A stretch of DNA of 49,984 nucleotides. Origin: an uncultured Eubacterium sp. (GTDB lineage: Bacteria > Bacillota > Clostridia > Lachnospirales > Lachnospiraceae). This document shows positions 1-8,032 of this stretch, in pieces. How positions within the stretch are numbered: the stretch's first letter is position 1; the number at the start of each line of letters is the position of its first letter. The DNA is taken from contig CATLIX010000022.1 in the NCBI GenBank assembly GCA_949959185.1, positions 1 to 49,984 of the forward strand. The letters run 5' to 3'. Position numbers and translations under genes: made by a program. The notes under the pieces were generated by a model. That model ran no database searches and had not been told where the DNA came from. It saw only the letters and a list, made by a program, of their open reading frames with translations.

Positions 1-1
1 G

Positions 2-109
2 GACAGGAATGACCAGGAGCCGGAAGAACCAGAGGAACCGGAACCTCCGGAGAATGACACGGAAGAACCGGAGCCTCCGGAAAATGACACCGGGGAAAAC
101 ACCCCCTGA
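2..109 (+). CDS. C-terminal tail of an acidic Pro/Glu-rich protein (partial, cut by window edge)
   Basis: An open frame enters from the left edge and stops at TGA 107-109. It encodes about 35 residues rich in Glu, Pro, Asp and Asn, with a direct repeat of the unit EPPENDTEEP and the ending NDTGENTP. Such tails are usually disordered linkers or C-terminal extensions of envelope or cell-cycle proteins; the functional part lies outside the window, so no function is proposed. The composition resembles the acidic tail of FtsH further along but the motifs differ. A longer ATG-started frame overlapping it (9-257) is Arg-rich and reads as its shadow. Confidence 0.6.
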   Translation, partial: DRNDQEPEEPEEPEPPENDTEEPEPPENDTGENTP

Positions 110-233
110 ACGTCCCTTAAGCCTCAGGCAGGAACTGCGCCTGCAGCGGACTGCCTGGCAGGCGGTCTGCGGCCTGTTTAAAGAGACCTGCGCCGAACTG
201 TTGCAGATTTTGTGTCCTTTCCGGAAGAACAGA

Positions 234-263
234 TTGTGTATTGCGCCGCAGTTATGATATGAT
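234..263 (+). promoter_or_regulatory. Candidate sigma-A promoter of the DHH phosphoesterase gene
   Basis: TTGTGT at 234-239 and TATGAT at 258-263 are 18 bp apart. The -10 lies in a triple ATGAT run (253-269), so the exact hexamer is uncertain. It would give a leader of roughly 45 nt before the GTG start at 318. Confidence 0.4.
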
Positions 264-301
264 ATGATAAATAAAAGAATACGTTCTATGATAAATCACA
301 G

Positions 302-309
302 TGAGGAGG
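302..309 (+). promoter_or_regulatory. Shine-Dalgarno site fixing a GTG start at 318
   Basis: GAGGAGG lies about 8 nt before a GTG codon at 318-320. No comparable site precedes the in-frame ATG at 264. The residues between the two starts do not resemble the beginning of the DHH family, so the GTG is preferred. Confidence 0.7.
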
Positions 310-317
310 ATATTAAA

Positions 318-1244
318 GTGAGATTAGTGACACGTTCCGATTTTGACGGCCTGGTATGCGGAGCACTGCTTTTAGAGGCAGGCATTATTGACACCTGGAA
401 ATTTGCACATCCAAAGGATTTACAGGATGGTCTGGTGGAAATCAATGAGAACGACTGTCTGGCAAATGTACCTTTTGTGGAAGGCTGCGGACTGTGGTTC
501 GACCATCATTCCAGCGAACATGAGCGGCTGGAGCTGGAAGGAAAATATAAAGGTGAGAGCAGGATTACCCCTTCCTGTGCCCGGATTATTTATGAGTATT
601 ACGGAGGCAGCGAACGTTTTCCCCAGTTCGGAGAAATGATGGAAGCGGTAGACAAGGTAGATTCCGGCAACCTGACCATAGAGGAAGTACTTCATCCCTC
701 CGGATGGATCCTGGTTGGCTTTCTGATGGACCCCAGAACCGGACTTGGAAGATGGCGCCAGTTTTCCATTTCCAACTACCAGTTGATGGAAAAGCTCATG
801 GAAGCATGTCGCACCATGTCCACAACGGAGATTCTGGAACTTCCGGATGTGAAGGAACGAATTGAAGTATACTGGGAACAGACGGAAAAGTTTAAGGAAA
901 TGGTAGAAAAGTATACGCGGACAGAAGGAAATGTGATTATTTCTGATTTAAGAGGTGTGGAGCCCATCTATACGGGAAACCGCTTTATGATTTACAGTAT
1001 GTATCCGGAACAGAATATTTCCGCATGGATTGTCAGCGGCCGGGGCGGACAGGGCTGTTCTGCTGCTGTGGGCTACAGCATTCTGAACCGTACCTGTGAA
1101 GTAAATGTGGGCAGCCTGATGCTGAAATACCAGGGCGGCGGACACCGGAAAGTAGGCACATGCCAGTTTTCAGAAGAAACCATGTACACGGAACTGCCGA
1201 AAATGCTGGAAGAACTCTGTAAAATGGCAAATCAGACAGCATAA
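318..1244 (+). CDS. DHH-family phosphoesterase
   Basis: The product, about 308 residues from the GTG start, is a DHH/DHHA1 phosphoesterase, a family that hydrolyses phosphodiesters or polyphosphate in the cytoplasm using a two-metal centre. Seen: an N-terminal SDFDG motif (about residues 7-11), the DHH triad in WFDHHSSE (about 62-64), and a C-terminal GGGH motif (about 273-276) typical of the substrate-binding DHHA1 half. Relatives include exopolyphosphatases, oligoribonucleases and cyclic-dinucleotide phosphodiesterases; no sequence feature here picks one substrate. An ATG 54 nt upstream gives a 326-residue version with a poor ribosome site. The gene stands alone on the plus strand and ends in a strong terminator. 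Confidence 0.85.
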   Translation: MRLVTRSDFDGLVCGALLLEAGIIDTWKFAHPKDLQDGLVEINENDCLANVPFVEGCGLWFDHHSSEHERLELEGKYKGESRITPSCARIIYEYYGGSERFPQFGEMMEAVDKVDSGNLTIEEVLHPSGWILVGFLMDPRTGLGRWRQFSISNYQLMEKLMEACRTMSTTEILELPDVKERIEVYWEQTEKFKEMVEKYTRTEGNVIISDLRGVEPIYTGNRFMIYSMYPEQNISAWIVSGRGGQGCSAAVGYSILNRTCEVNVGSLMLKYQGGGHRKVGTCQFSEETMYTELPKMLEELCKMANQTA

Positions 1245-1274
1245 TCTGTCCGCTTATTATTTCCTGCCGGAAGA

Positions 1275-1322
1275 AGGCGCTGTAAAATCATCTGTCCGGA
1301 TGATTTTACAGCGCCTCTTTTT
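1275..1322 (+). terminator. Intrinsic terminator of the DHH gene
   Basis: A perfect 17-bp stem (1275-1291 with 1300-1316) and an 8-nt loop are followed by C and five T. The run of T lies only on the plus-strand side, so it serves the DHH gene. Confidence 0.9.
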
Positions 1323-1380
1323 ATCTTACAGGAAAGACCTTGCCACGCTAAAGCGTGAAAGTGTCTTCCCATAAGATAAA
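1322..1380 (-). repeat. Palindromic intergenic repeat, copy C (hairpin module)
   Basis: The ends TTATCTTACAGGAAAGAC and GTCTTCCCATAAGATAA pair imperfectly around an inner CACGCT/AGCGTG hairpin. On the minus strand the ends (TCTTAT-GGGAA ... TTTCCTGTAAGAT) match the hairpin module of the copies at 27003-27063 and 47601-47660. Confidence 0.6.
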
Positions 1381-1418
1381 AGTAATATGCGGACCTGTCC
1401 GCTTTGTTGCCGCAGAAA

Positions 1419-2480
1419 TCAGATTTCTGCCTGCTCTGTCTGTGCAGGCTGTCTGGCGGCTACTTCCATATAATAAACAACTTTTTCATCGCTGATACTC
1501 TGGTTAAACCGGTCTGCAAAGCACTCCAGTATATTCTGGGTTACCCCGGTCATCACCCTTGCTGTCCGGTTCTCGTGGGCCTCTCCCCAGACCTTCTCCG
1601 GGAACACACCTTCTACTCTTACACGGAACCGCTCCTGATTCACTGGCATAATCACAATTTTTACGTGGAATACCCAGGAAATCATCTCAAATCTGGTAAG
1701 AAGCAGCCAGATAATAAAGTGGAGATTTGTGCAAAAATACGGGTCCATCTCCTGGGGGCAGTTTTCAATCTCCAGCACCACCTGCTGATCCCGCTCCGGA
1801 TGCAGAAAATGCTTATAGATATCACGTCTGACCTCTTCCAGATTCCCAGGGAATCCTCCCTCTTTTTCCAGCAGACGGAACAATACCTTCCGCTCGTATT
1901 CAACCAGCTTCCATTTTTCCTGCTCAGACAGTTCTGACTCAACATCCCGGACAAACACATTCAGCAGTGCATGAAGGAATTTGACCAGTTCTTTCTTCTC
2001 CCAGGGGCGTTCCTCTGCTACCCGTTTCAGCATGGCTGCCTGTACGGACGCTTTTTTCAGATTCTGCTCCAGATCACGCCGTTCCAGAGCGTCTGTCTCT
2101 TTCCTGTCGTATTTGATAAATCCGTCCATAATAGCTCCGTACAACTGGAGATAGTTGGTGGGCCGCTGGAAAATCCGGAATACCTTCCGCTCGTTTACCA
2201 GCAGCTTTACATGGGCCAGCTCCAGCCGCCAGGAATAAACGATACAGACGGTCCTGGGATAATTTCTGTTCAGATATTCGATGATTTTCGTTCCGTCATA
2301 AGTGGGCAGATCCAGTCCTGTGACCACTACCTTATATTTCTTTTTCTTCAGAAGAAATGCCGCTTCCAGGCCGCTGTCAGCCGTATCAATTTCCATAGGG
2401 CAGTCTCTTCCTTCCATCGCCTCCAGAAATTCCTGGATAATATCTTTATTCTGATTGATAAATAACAGATTATTTTCCAT
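1419..2480 (-). CDS. Receiver-like protein with degenerate phosphorylation site (putative nitrogen-cluster regulator)
   Basis: 353 residues. Residues 1-120 have the periodicity and closing motifs of a response-regulator receiver domain (VVVTGLDLPTYDG, FRIFQRPTN). The expected acidic pair is replaced by Asn9-Gln10, the phospho-acceptor position four before Pro59 is Gly55, and the conserved Lys is Arg106, so Asp phosphorylation is unlikely. Residues 120-353 are alpha-helical and charged, then contain hydrophobic stretches; I do not recognise a DNA-binding or ANTAR domain, and a degenerate kinase ATPase fold is only a guess. A GGAGG ribosome site precedes the ATG at 2480. It lies directly downstream of amt on the same strand, so a role in sensing or adapting nitrogen status is inferred from position only. 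Confidence 0.6.
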   Translation of the reverse strand: MENNLLFINQNKDIIQEFLEAMEGRDCPMEIDTADSGLEAAFLLKKKKYKVVVTGLDLPTYDGTKIIEYLNRNYPRTVCIVYSWRLELAHVKLLVNERKVFRIFQRPTNYLQLYGAIMDGFIKYDRKETDALERRDLEQNLKKASVQAAMLKRVAEERPWEKKELVKFLHALLNVFVRDVESELSEQEKWKLVEYERKVLFRLLEKEGGFPGNLEEVRRDIYKHFLHPERDQQVVLEIENCPQEMDPYFCTNLHFIIWLLLTRFEMISWVFHVKIVIMPVNQERFRVRVEGVFPEKVWGEAHENRTARVMTGVTQNILECFADRFNQSISDEKVVYYMEVAARQPAQTEQAEI

Positions 2481-2518
2481 TTTCCTTCCTCCGCGCTTTA
2501 CTTTTCATTATTGTCTTC

Positions 2519-2547
2519 ATTATAAACGCTTTGGACGAAAAAATCCA
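2519..2547 (-). promoter_or_regulatory. Candidate promoter of the receiver-like gene
   Basis: A TATAAT (2519-2524) lies about 40 nt before the start codon, with a weak TGGATT -35 at 17 bp. The gene may therefore be transcribed apart from amt. Confidence 0.35.
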
Positions 2548-2575
2548 CTGGTTTCTGAAAGGTATCTGTTACATG

Positions 2576-4321
2576 CTATTCCACATCCAGCAACGCCGCC
2601 AGATCCTCCTCTCCGGTACGGATTTTTACCACCTTTGCCACATCATATACAAAAATCTTGCCATCACCGATATGGCCTGTGTAAAGGGTTTTTCTGGCCG
2701 CTTCAATTACTTTTTCCACCGGAATATTTCCGCCGATAATTTCAAGTTTCACTTTGGGCAGCAGAGTCGCGTCCAGTTCCACGCCCCGGTACTTCTCTCC
2801 GGCTCCCCGCTGGATGCCGCAGCCCATCACCTGTGTTACGGTCATGCCGGTAACTCCCAGCTCATTCATGGCTTTTCTCAGTTTGTCATACCTGGACAGT
2901 TTTGCCACAATGGATACCTTGTACATACCGGTGACCTCTCTGGGTGGAGCCACCACCTTTACCGCCGCATCCCGCTGGGCAGGAGAGGCATTTTCATATT
3001 CTGAAATGCCCAAATCCGTATTTTCGTTGATATCCATGGTCATGGTATTGGAAATATCCATAATGCTGAATCCGGAATATGCGGAAGCAATTCCATGTTC
3101 CGTGGCGTCCAGACCCACAATCTCCTCTTCTTCCGTTACCCGCAGGCCGATGGTCCCTCTGATAGCCAGAAATGCAATGGTAATGGTTACCACCGTCCAG
3201 GCGGCCACAGATACAACTCCCAGAAGCTGAAGGCCGAGCTGATGGAATCCGCCTCCGTAAAACAGTCCGTCAATTTCGCTTCCGGGTGCGGAGGAGGTGG
3301 CAAACAGCCCTACTGCCACAGTTCCCCAGATTCCATTCAGACAATGGACTGCCACAGCCCCCACCGGATCGTCTATGTGCAGTTTGTAATCCAGCAGCCA
3401 TACGCCGAATACCACCAGAAGGCCGGATACCAGGCCGACTGCAATGGCACCGAAGGCGTCTGTCACATCACAGGGGGCGGTGATTCCCACCAGGCCTGCC
3501 AGAGAGGCGTTCAGACACATGGACACGTCAGGTTTGCCGAATTTTATCCAGGTAAACACCATACATACCACCGTTGCCACTGCCGGTGCAATGGTAGTGG
3601 TCAGAAAAATGGAGCCGAGCTGAGGGATACTGGTTGCGGCCGCACCGTTAAATCCGTACCATCCGAACCAGAGAATGAAACAGCCCAGACAGCCCAGTGG
3701 CAGATTATGCCCCGGAAATGCATTCACTTTATTGATTTTCCCATCTTTATCCCGTGAAAACTTACCGATTCGGGGCCCCAGAATCCCGGCTCCAATCAGA
3801 GCGGAAATTCCGCCCACCATATGGATGGCGCAGGAGCCTGCAAAATCATGAAATCCCATCTGAGCCAGCCAGCCGCCGCCCCAGATCCAGTGAGCCTCGA
3901 TGGGGTAAATCAGAGCGGAAATCACACCGGAATATATACAGTAGGATAAAAATTTTGTCCGTTCTGCCATGGCGCCGGACACAATGGTGGCTGTAGTGGC
4001 GCAGAATACCAGATTGAACACAAAATTTGAAAAATCAAAATCCTGATAAGATGAAAAAATATCAAATCCCGGTTTTCCGATAAATCCCAGCAGATCTTCT
4101 CCCAGCAGCAGAGAAAATCCGATAAGAATAAACATTACCGTTCCGATACAGAAGTCCATCAGGTTCTTCATCAGAATGTTGCCGCTGTTTTTCGCCCTGG
4201 TAAAACCTGCTTCCACCATGGCAAATCCTGCCTGCATCCAGAATACCAGCGCGGCCCCGATTAAAAACCAGATGCCAAAGGTATGCTCGCTTACCAGGCT
4301 TACAATTGTCTGTTCTGTCAT
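2576..4321 (-). CDS. amt: Ammonium transporter fused to a C-terminal PII signalling domain
   Basis: 581 residues from the ATG at 4321. Residues 1 to about 400 form an Amt/Rh channel with about 11 membrane segments, starting FGIWFLIGAALVFWMQAGFA and containing the histidine-bearing core segments (EAHWIWGGG, DDPVGAVAVHCLNG). After a cytoplasmic linker, residues about 465-581 are a complete GlnB/GlnK domain. In separate systems GlnK plugs Amt when nitrogen is plentiful; here the plug is covalently attached. In the T-loop, Tyr46 is kept (KYRG) but the uridylylation Tyr51 is Leu (about residue 516), so GlnD-type control is not expected. GGGAGG (4329-4334) lies 7 nt before this ATG; an ATG 33 nt upstream lacks such a site. 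glnN lies upstream on the same strand. Confidence 0.93.
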   Translation of the reverse strand: MTEQTIVSLVSEHTFGIWFLIGAALVFWMQAGFAMVEAGFTRAKNSGNILMKNLMDFCIGTVMFILIGFSLLLGEDLLGFIGKPGFDIFSSYQDFDFSNFVFNLVFCATTATIVSGAMAERTKFLSYCIYSGVISALIYPIEAHWIWGGGWLAQMGFHDFAGSCAIHMVGGISALIGAGILGPRIGKFSRDKDGKINKVNAFPGHNLPLGCLGCFILWFGWYGFNGAAATSIPQLGSIFLTTTIAPAVATVVCMVFTWIKFGKPDVSMCLNASLAGLVGITAPCDVTDAFGAIAVGLVSGLLVVFGVWLLDYKLHIDDPVGAVAVHCLNGIWGTVAVGLFATSSAPGSEIDGLFYGGGFHQLGLQLLGVVSVAAWTVVTITIAFLAIRGTIGLRVTEEEEIVGLDATEHGIASAYSGFSIMDISNTMTMDINENTDLGISEYENASPAQRDAAVKVVAPPREVTGMYKVSIVAKLSRYDKLRKAMNELGVTGMTVTQVMGCGIQRGAGEKYRGVELDATLLPKVKLEIIGGNIPVEKVIEAARKTLYTGHIGDGKIFVYDVAKVVKIRTGEEDLAALLDVE

Positions 4322-4338
4322 AATAATTCCTCCCTTTT

Positions 4339-4363
4339 GCGCACAGGTGCGCATAATTGTTTA
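4339..4363. repeat. Short GCGCA inverted repeat, copy E of the intergenic family
   Basis: GCGCACAGGTGCGCATAATTG lies in the amt leader. The GTGCGCATAATT end matches the closing end of the copies at 22215-22270 and 47540-47600, but the middle of the element is missing. Confidence 0.4.
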
Positions 4364-4426
4364 TAAAATAAAAAACGGTGCTTTTCCGTCGTCCACAGCG
4401 TCGTGGCTCCACAAAAGTACCGTTTT
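4362..4426 (-). terminator. Leader terminator 5' of amt (attenuator candidate)
   Basis: On the minus strand, AAAACGGT (4419-4426) pairs with ACCGTTTT (4372-4379). The stem continues inward through CTTTT/AAAAG and is followed by a TTTTATTTTATAA run. It ends about 40 nt before the amt start, too close for a separate promoter in between, so transcription of amt must pass through it. Confidence 0.65.
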
Positions 4427-4469
4427 CATGCAGTTTTCTGTTCACAGATTATTCATTTTAGATTCAAAA

Positions 4470-4497
4470 AAGTTTCATTTCATCAACACGGAAACTT
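4470..4497 (-). other. Second hairpin in the amt leader
   Basis: AAGTTTC and GAAACTT (4491-4497 and 4470-4476 on the minus strand) form a 7-bp stem with a 14-nt loop, followed by a run of T. It may be a weak terminator or part of a regulatory fold upstream of the main leader terminator. Confidence 0.35.
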
Positions 4498-4589
4498 CAT
4501 TTCTTCCACATATAATAAAACCATAACAAAAGAAAGTCTCAGGTAATTATACATTAAATTACTTTTTCGAATAAACTTTTTCATAATAA

Positions 4590-4617
4590 ATGCCAGGCGA
4601 CGACAGTTGCCTGGCAT
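4590..4617 (-). terminator. Hairpin downstream of glnN (probable glnN terminator)
   Basis: A perfect 9-bp stem ATGCCAGGC/GCCTGGCAT with a 10-nt loop lies about 80 nt after the glnN stop. On the minus strand it is followed by TTTATTATG, a weak T run. A TATAAT-like -10 (GTATAAT, near 4545-4550) further downstream could start amt. Confidence 0.45.
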
Positions 4618-4697
4618 CCTCCCTTTTCAGGGAATGCGCCAGGTGTACGGAGCCCTTTTAAGGCCGCCGCACACAGGCCGTTTCTCTTATTTATATA

Positions 4698-6812
4698 CTA
4701 TACTTCAAAAATCAGATCTCCGTAGGACGGCATGGGCCACATATCCTTATCTACAATCATTTCCAGTTTATCCACCGGCGTACGCAGTGCGTCCATGGCT
4801 GTTTTTACCTGGTCACGATAACAGATGGCCTGATCTCTGCCTTCGCTCATGGCGGAAGCCCGGTCTGCAATTTCCGTCAGATTCTTCAGGGCATTTTTCG
4901 CTTCTGCCAGGAGCGCGGACACTTCTTTCAGCAAATCTGTCTGGACACTGATATCCGCGTCGCATGCGGCTTTCACAGCATTGATGGAGGATGCAAGGGC
5001 TGTGGTATACTTAATTACCGCCGGGATAATCTGTTTTCCTGCCATATCAATCATGGCGCGGGCTTCAATGTTCAGCGCCTTTGCATAGCTTTCATAGAGA
5101 ATCTCGCTTCTGGATACCAGTTCAGCTCTGGTAAATACGTTAAATTTTTCAAACAATGCTACGGCTTTGTCCGTAATCAGCGCCGGGACTGCATCCACCA
5201 TATTGGTGATATTGGGAAGTCCCCGGCGTTCGGCTTCTTCCACCCATTCCGGTGAATAACCGTTCCCGTTAAATACAATATCCTGATGGGCTGTGGCCTG
5301 CTCTTTAATCAGGTTATGCACTGCCATCTCGAAATCATCTGCTTTTTCCAGTACGTCGCAGGCATCGGAAAAGGCTTCTGCCACAATGGTATTCAGCACC
5401 ACATTAGGAGCTGCAATGGAATCATTGGAACCCACCATACGGAACTCGAATTTATTGCCGGTAAAGGCAAAGGGTGAGGTACGGTTCCGGTCAGTGGCGT
5501 CTTTCATAAAATCGGGCAAGGTCTTCACACCTGTCTGAAGCACTTCCCCTTTCAGGCTTCTGGTAGCCTCTCCGGTGCTGATTAACTGGGTCAGCACATC
5601 CTGAAGCTGTTCTCCCAGGAAAATGGAAATGATAGCGGGCGGTGCCTCATTGGCTCCCAGCCTGTGGTCATTTCCGGCGTCTGCGGCAGATTCCCGGAGT
5701 AAATCCGCATGTTTGTGCACTGCTTTCAGAATACAGGTCAGCACCAGCAGGAACTGGATATTGTCATGGGGAGTCTTGCCCGGATCCAGAAGATTGATTC
5801 CGTCATCGGTGGTGATGGACCAGTTGTTATGTTTTCCGGAACCGTTCACCCCTGCAAAGGGTTTTTCATGAAGCAGACACATCATACCGTGGCGGCCGGC
5901 TACTTTCTTCAGTGTTTCCATCACAAGCTGGTTATTGTCCACAGCCACGTTGGCTTCCGCATAGATGGGCGCCAGCTCGTGCTGGGCCGGAGCCACTTCG
6001 TTGTGCTGGGTTTTGGCGGTAACCCCCAGTTTCCACAGCTCTTTATTCACATCCCGCATATAGGCCGCAATCCGCTCCCGGATAGCTCCGAAATAATGGT
6101 CATCCATTTCCTGGCCTTTGGGAGGCATGGCGCCGAATAAGGTACGTCCGGTGAAAATCAAATCTTTCCGTTTCAGATATTTCTCCCGGTCCACCAGGAA
6201 ATATTCCTGCTCCGGCCCTACGGACGGGGTCACTTTTTTGGATGTGGTATTTCCAAATAATTTCAGCAGACGCATGGACTGGATGTTAATGGCTTCCATG
6301 GAGCGCAGCAACGGAGTCTTCTGATCCAGGGCTTCTCCCGTATAGGAACAGAATGCAGTGGGAATACAGAGGGTGGCTCCTGCCGCGTCCTGCCTTACAA
6401 AGGCCGGGGAAGTGCAGTCCCAGGCAGTATAGCCTCTGGCCTCAAAGGTAGCCCGCAGTCCTCCCGATGGAAATGAGGAGGCGTCCGGCTCTCCCTTAAT
6501 CAGCTCTTTTCCGGAAAAGCTCATCAGTACCTTTCCGTTCGCCATGGGAGCTGTGATAAAGGAATCATGCTTTTCCGCTGTCACTCCGGTCAGAGGCTGG
6601 AACCAGTGGGTATAATGGGTAGCACCTTTTTCAATGGCCCATTCCTTCATCTCATGGGCAACCACGTCCGCAGTCTCCAGATCCAGCTCCCTGCCTTCGC
6701 TGATTACGTCCATCAGCCGTTTGTAAACTTTTTTGGGGAGACGTTCCTGCATAACTGCATCGTTAAATACGTTTTCCCCAAAAATTTCTGATACGTTGTA
6801 ATATTCGCTCAT
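4698..6812 (-). CDS. glnN: Glutamine synthetase type III
   Basis: 704 residues, the usual size of GSIII, which makes glutamine from glutamate, ammonia and ATP as a dodecamer. GSIII-typical segments are visible: [20 protein letters not shown] near the N-terminus, [14 protein letters not shown] (metal-binding EQEYF), the histidine-rich [24 protein letters not shown] and the C-terminal [15 protein letters not shown] (6820-6825) lies 7 nt before the ATG at 6812; an upstream in-frame ATG at 6842 lies inside the leader terminator and is rejected. amt-PII follows on the same strand, so the pair forms the ammonium uptake and assimilation unit. Expression probably depends on reading through the terminator placed 17 nt before the start codon. 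Confidence 0.97.
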   Translation of the reverse strand: MSEYYNVSEIFGENVFNDAVMQERLPKKVYKRLMDVISEGRELDLETADVVAHEMKEWAIEKGATHYTHWFQPLTGVTAEKHDSFITAPMANGKVLMSFSGKELIKGEPDASSFPSGGLRATFEARGYTAWDCTSPAFVRQDAAGATLCIPTAFCSYTGEALDQKTPLLRSMEAINIQSMRLLKLFGNTTSKKVTPSVGPEQEYFLVDREKYLKRKDLIFTGRTLFGAMPPKGQEMDDHYFGAIRERIAAYMRDVNKELWKLGVTAKTQHNEVAPAQHELAPIYAEANVAVDNNQLVMETLKKVAGRHGMMCLLHEKPFAGVNGSGKHNNWSITTDDGINLLDPGKTPHDNIQFLLVLTCILKAVHKHADLLRESAADAGNDHRLGANEAPPAIISIFLGEQLQDVLTQLISTGEATRSLKGEVLQTGVKTLPDFMKDATDRNRTSPFAFTGNKFEFRMVGSNDSIAAPNVVLNTIVAEAFSDACDVLEKADDFEMAVHNLIKEQATAHQDIVFNGNGYSPEWVEEAERRGLPNITNMVDAVPALITDKAVALFEKFNVFTRAELVSRSEILYESYAKALNIEARAMIDMAGKQIIPAVIKYTTALASSINAVKAACDADISVQTDLLKEVSALLAEAKNALKNLTEIADRASAMSEGRDQAICYRDQVKTAMDALRTPVDKLEMIVDKDMWPMPSYGDLIFEV

Positions 6813-6828
6813 ACACTCTCTTCCTTTC

Positions 6829-6865
6829 CAAAAAAAGGGCATTCCACCTCTGCTGGAACGCCCTT
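6829..6865 (-). terminator. Leader terminator 17 nt upstream of the glnN start (attenuator candidate)
   Basis: AAGGGCGTTCCA (6854-6865) pairs with TGGAATGCCCTT (6835-6846) with one mismatch and a 7-nt loop, then eight nucleotides that are nearly all T. It ends 17 nt before the glnN ATG, so no promoter fits between. A competing hairpin GAAC-AAGGGC-GTTC (6856-6869) uses the same 5' arm and would prevent terminator folding. Confidence 0.8.
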
Positions 6866-6894
6866 GTTCTATCGTTTGTTTTCTGTCTGGTAAT

Positions 6895-6923
6895 ACGATA
6901 CTCTACTTTTCAGAAAAAAGCAA
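6895..6923 (-). promoter_or_regulatory. Candidate glnN promoter
   Basis: TTGCTT (6918-6923) and TATCGT (6895-6900) are 17 bp apart. A start about 6-8 nt downstream would give a leader of some 75 nt consisting mainly of the terminator hairpin. Confidence 0.4.
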
Positions 6924-7039
6924 TAGAAATTTTAGAAAAATTTTATTTTTTGCTATTTCAGATAAATTTATTCTTTTTCTTTCTTTTTTTTATGGAATAT
7001 AGACAATGTCCTTCTGTCCGGCTGTGAAATATGCTTTCT

Positions 7040-7903
7040 TTATGCCTTTCCAACAGAGCCGAATAATTCCATTTTCTCTTTTACGGTAGCTTTGATGGCG
7101 TCTGCGCCGGGTGCCAGCAGCTTTCTGGGGTCAAAGCCTTTGCCCTGCTGATCTTTGCCTGCTTCAATGTATTCTCTGGTTGCTGCTGCAAAGGATAACT
7201 GACATTCTGTATTTACATTGATCTTGGCAACGCCCAGGGAAATTGCCTTCTTAATCATATCTTCCGGAATGCCTGTACCACCGTGAAGTACCAGAGGCAT
7301 ATCGCCTGTCTGCTGCTGAATGGCATCCAGAGTCTCAAAGCTCAGTCCTGCCCAGTTATCCGGATATTTTCCGTGGATATTGCCGATGCCTGCTGCCAGC
7401 ATGTCAACGCCCAGATCTGCAATTGCCTTACATTCATCCGGGTCCGCACATTCTCCTGCTCCCACAACGCCGTCTTCCTCGCCGCCGATAGCGCCTACTT
7501 CTGCTTCAATGGACATTCCTTTATCATGGGCAAGCTTTACCAGCTCTTTTGTCTTCTCCACATTTTCCTCGATGGGATAATGGGAACCGTCAAACATAAT
7601 AGAAGAAAATCCTGCTTCAATACATTTCATACATCCGTCATAGCTGCCATGATCCAGATGAAGTGCAACAGGAACTGTAATCTTCAGTTCTTCCAGCATT
7701 CCGTTTACCATTCCAACTACTGTTTTGAATCCTGTCATATACTTTCCCGCGCCTTCGGATACACCCAGAATAACCGGGGATTTTAATTCCTCTGCAGTCA
7801 GTAAGACAGCCTTCGTCCACTCCAGATTGTTGATGTTAAAGTGCCCCACTGCGTAGTGTCCTGCTTTTGCTTTCTGTAACATTTCTTTTGCAGATACTAA
7901 CAT
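7040..7903 (-). CDS. fba: Fructose-1,6-bisphosphate aldolase, class II
   Basis: 287 residues, normal length. The enzyme splits fructose-1,6-bisphosphate into glyceraldehyde-3-phosphate and dihydroxyacetone phosphate in glycolysis and needs Zn. Visible motifs are ALHLDHGSYDGCMKCIEAGF (metal-binding His and the family signature), SIEAEVGAIGGEEDGV, and LVLHGGTGIPEDMIKKA with the phosphate-binding glycines, followed by INVNTECQ. A GGAGG site lies in front of the ATG at 7903. It has its own promoter with TATAAT at 8000-8005 and is not tightly linked to the next gene, glnN, which begins after a 227-bp gap. Confidence 0.97.
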   Translation of the reverse strand: MLVSAKEMLQKAKAGHYAVGHFNINNLEWTKAVLLTAEELKSPVILGVSEGAGKYMTGFKTVVGMVNGMLEELKITVPVALHLDHGSYDGCMKCIEAGFSSIMFDGSHYPIEENVEKTKELVKLAHDKGMSIEAEVGAIGGEEDGVVGAGECADPDECKAIADLGVDMLAAGIGNIHGKYPDNWAGLSFETLDAIQQQTGDMPLVLHGGTGIPEDMIKKAISLGVAKINVNTECQLSFAAATREYIEAGKDQQGKGFDPRKLLAPGADAIKATVKEKMELFGSVGKA

Positions 7904-7999
7904 TTCTCTTCCTCCATTTCTGCCCCCTGTCCATGACAGGGAACGCTCCTGAATTTCAAATCTTTCGGCAAACTGTTGGGAACAGTTCTGTCCTTAGCT

Positions 8000-8028
8000 A
8001 TTATATCCTACTTTTTCCAAAAAGAAAA
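8000..8028 (-). promoter_or_regulatory. fba promoter
   Basis: TATAAT at 8000-8005 has a poor -35 (TTTTCT, 8023-8028) at 17 bp. The spacer contains TTTTTGGAAAAAG. The whole arrangement closely resembles the degV promoter at 36869-36897. Confidence 0.5.
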
Positions 8029-8032
8029 GATA

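Noticed and set aside
9-257. 82-residue Arg-rich frame at the left edge
   Set aside because: It overlaps, in another frame, the tail of an acidic Pro/Glu repeat protein whose composition is far more natural.
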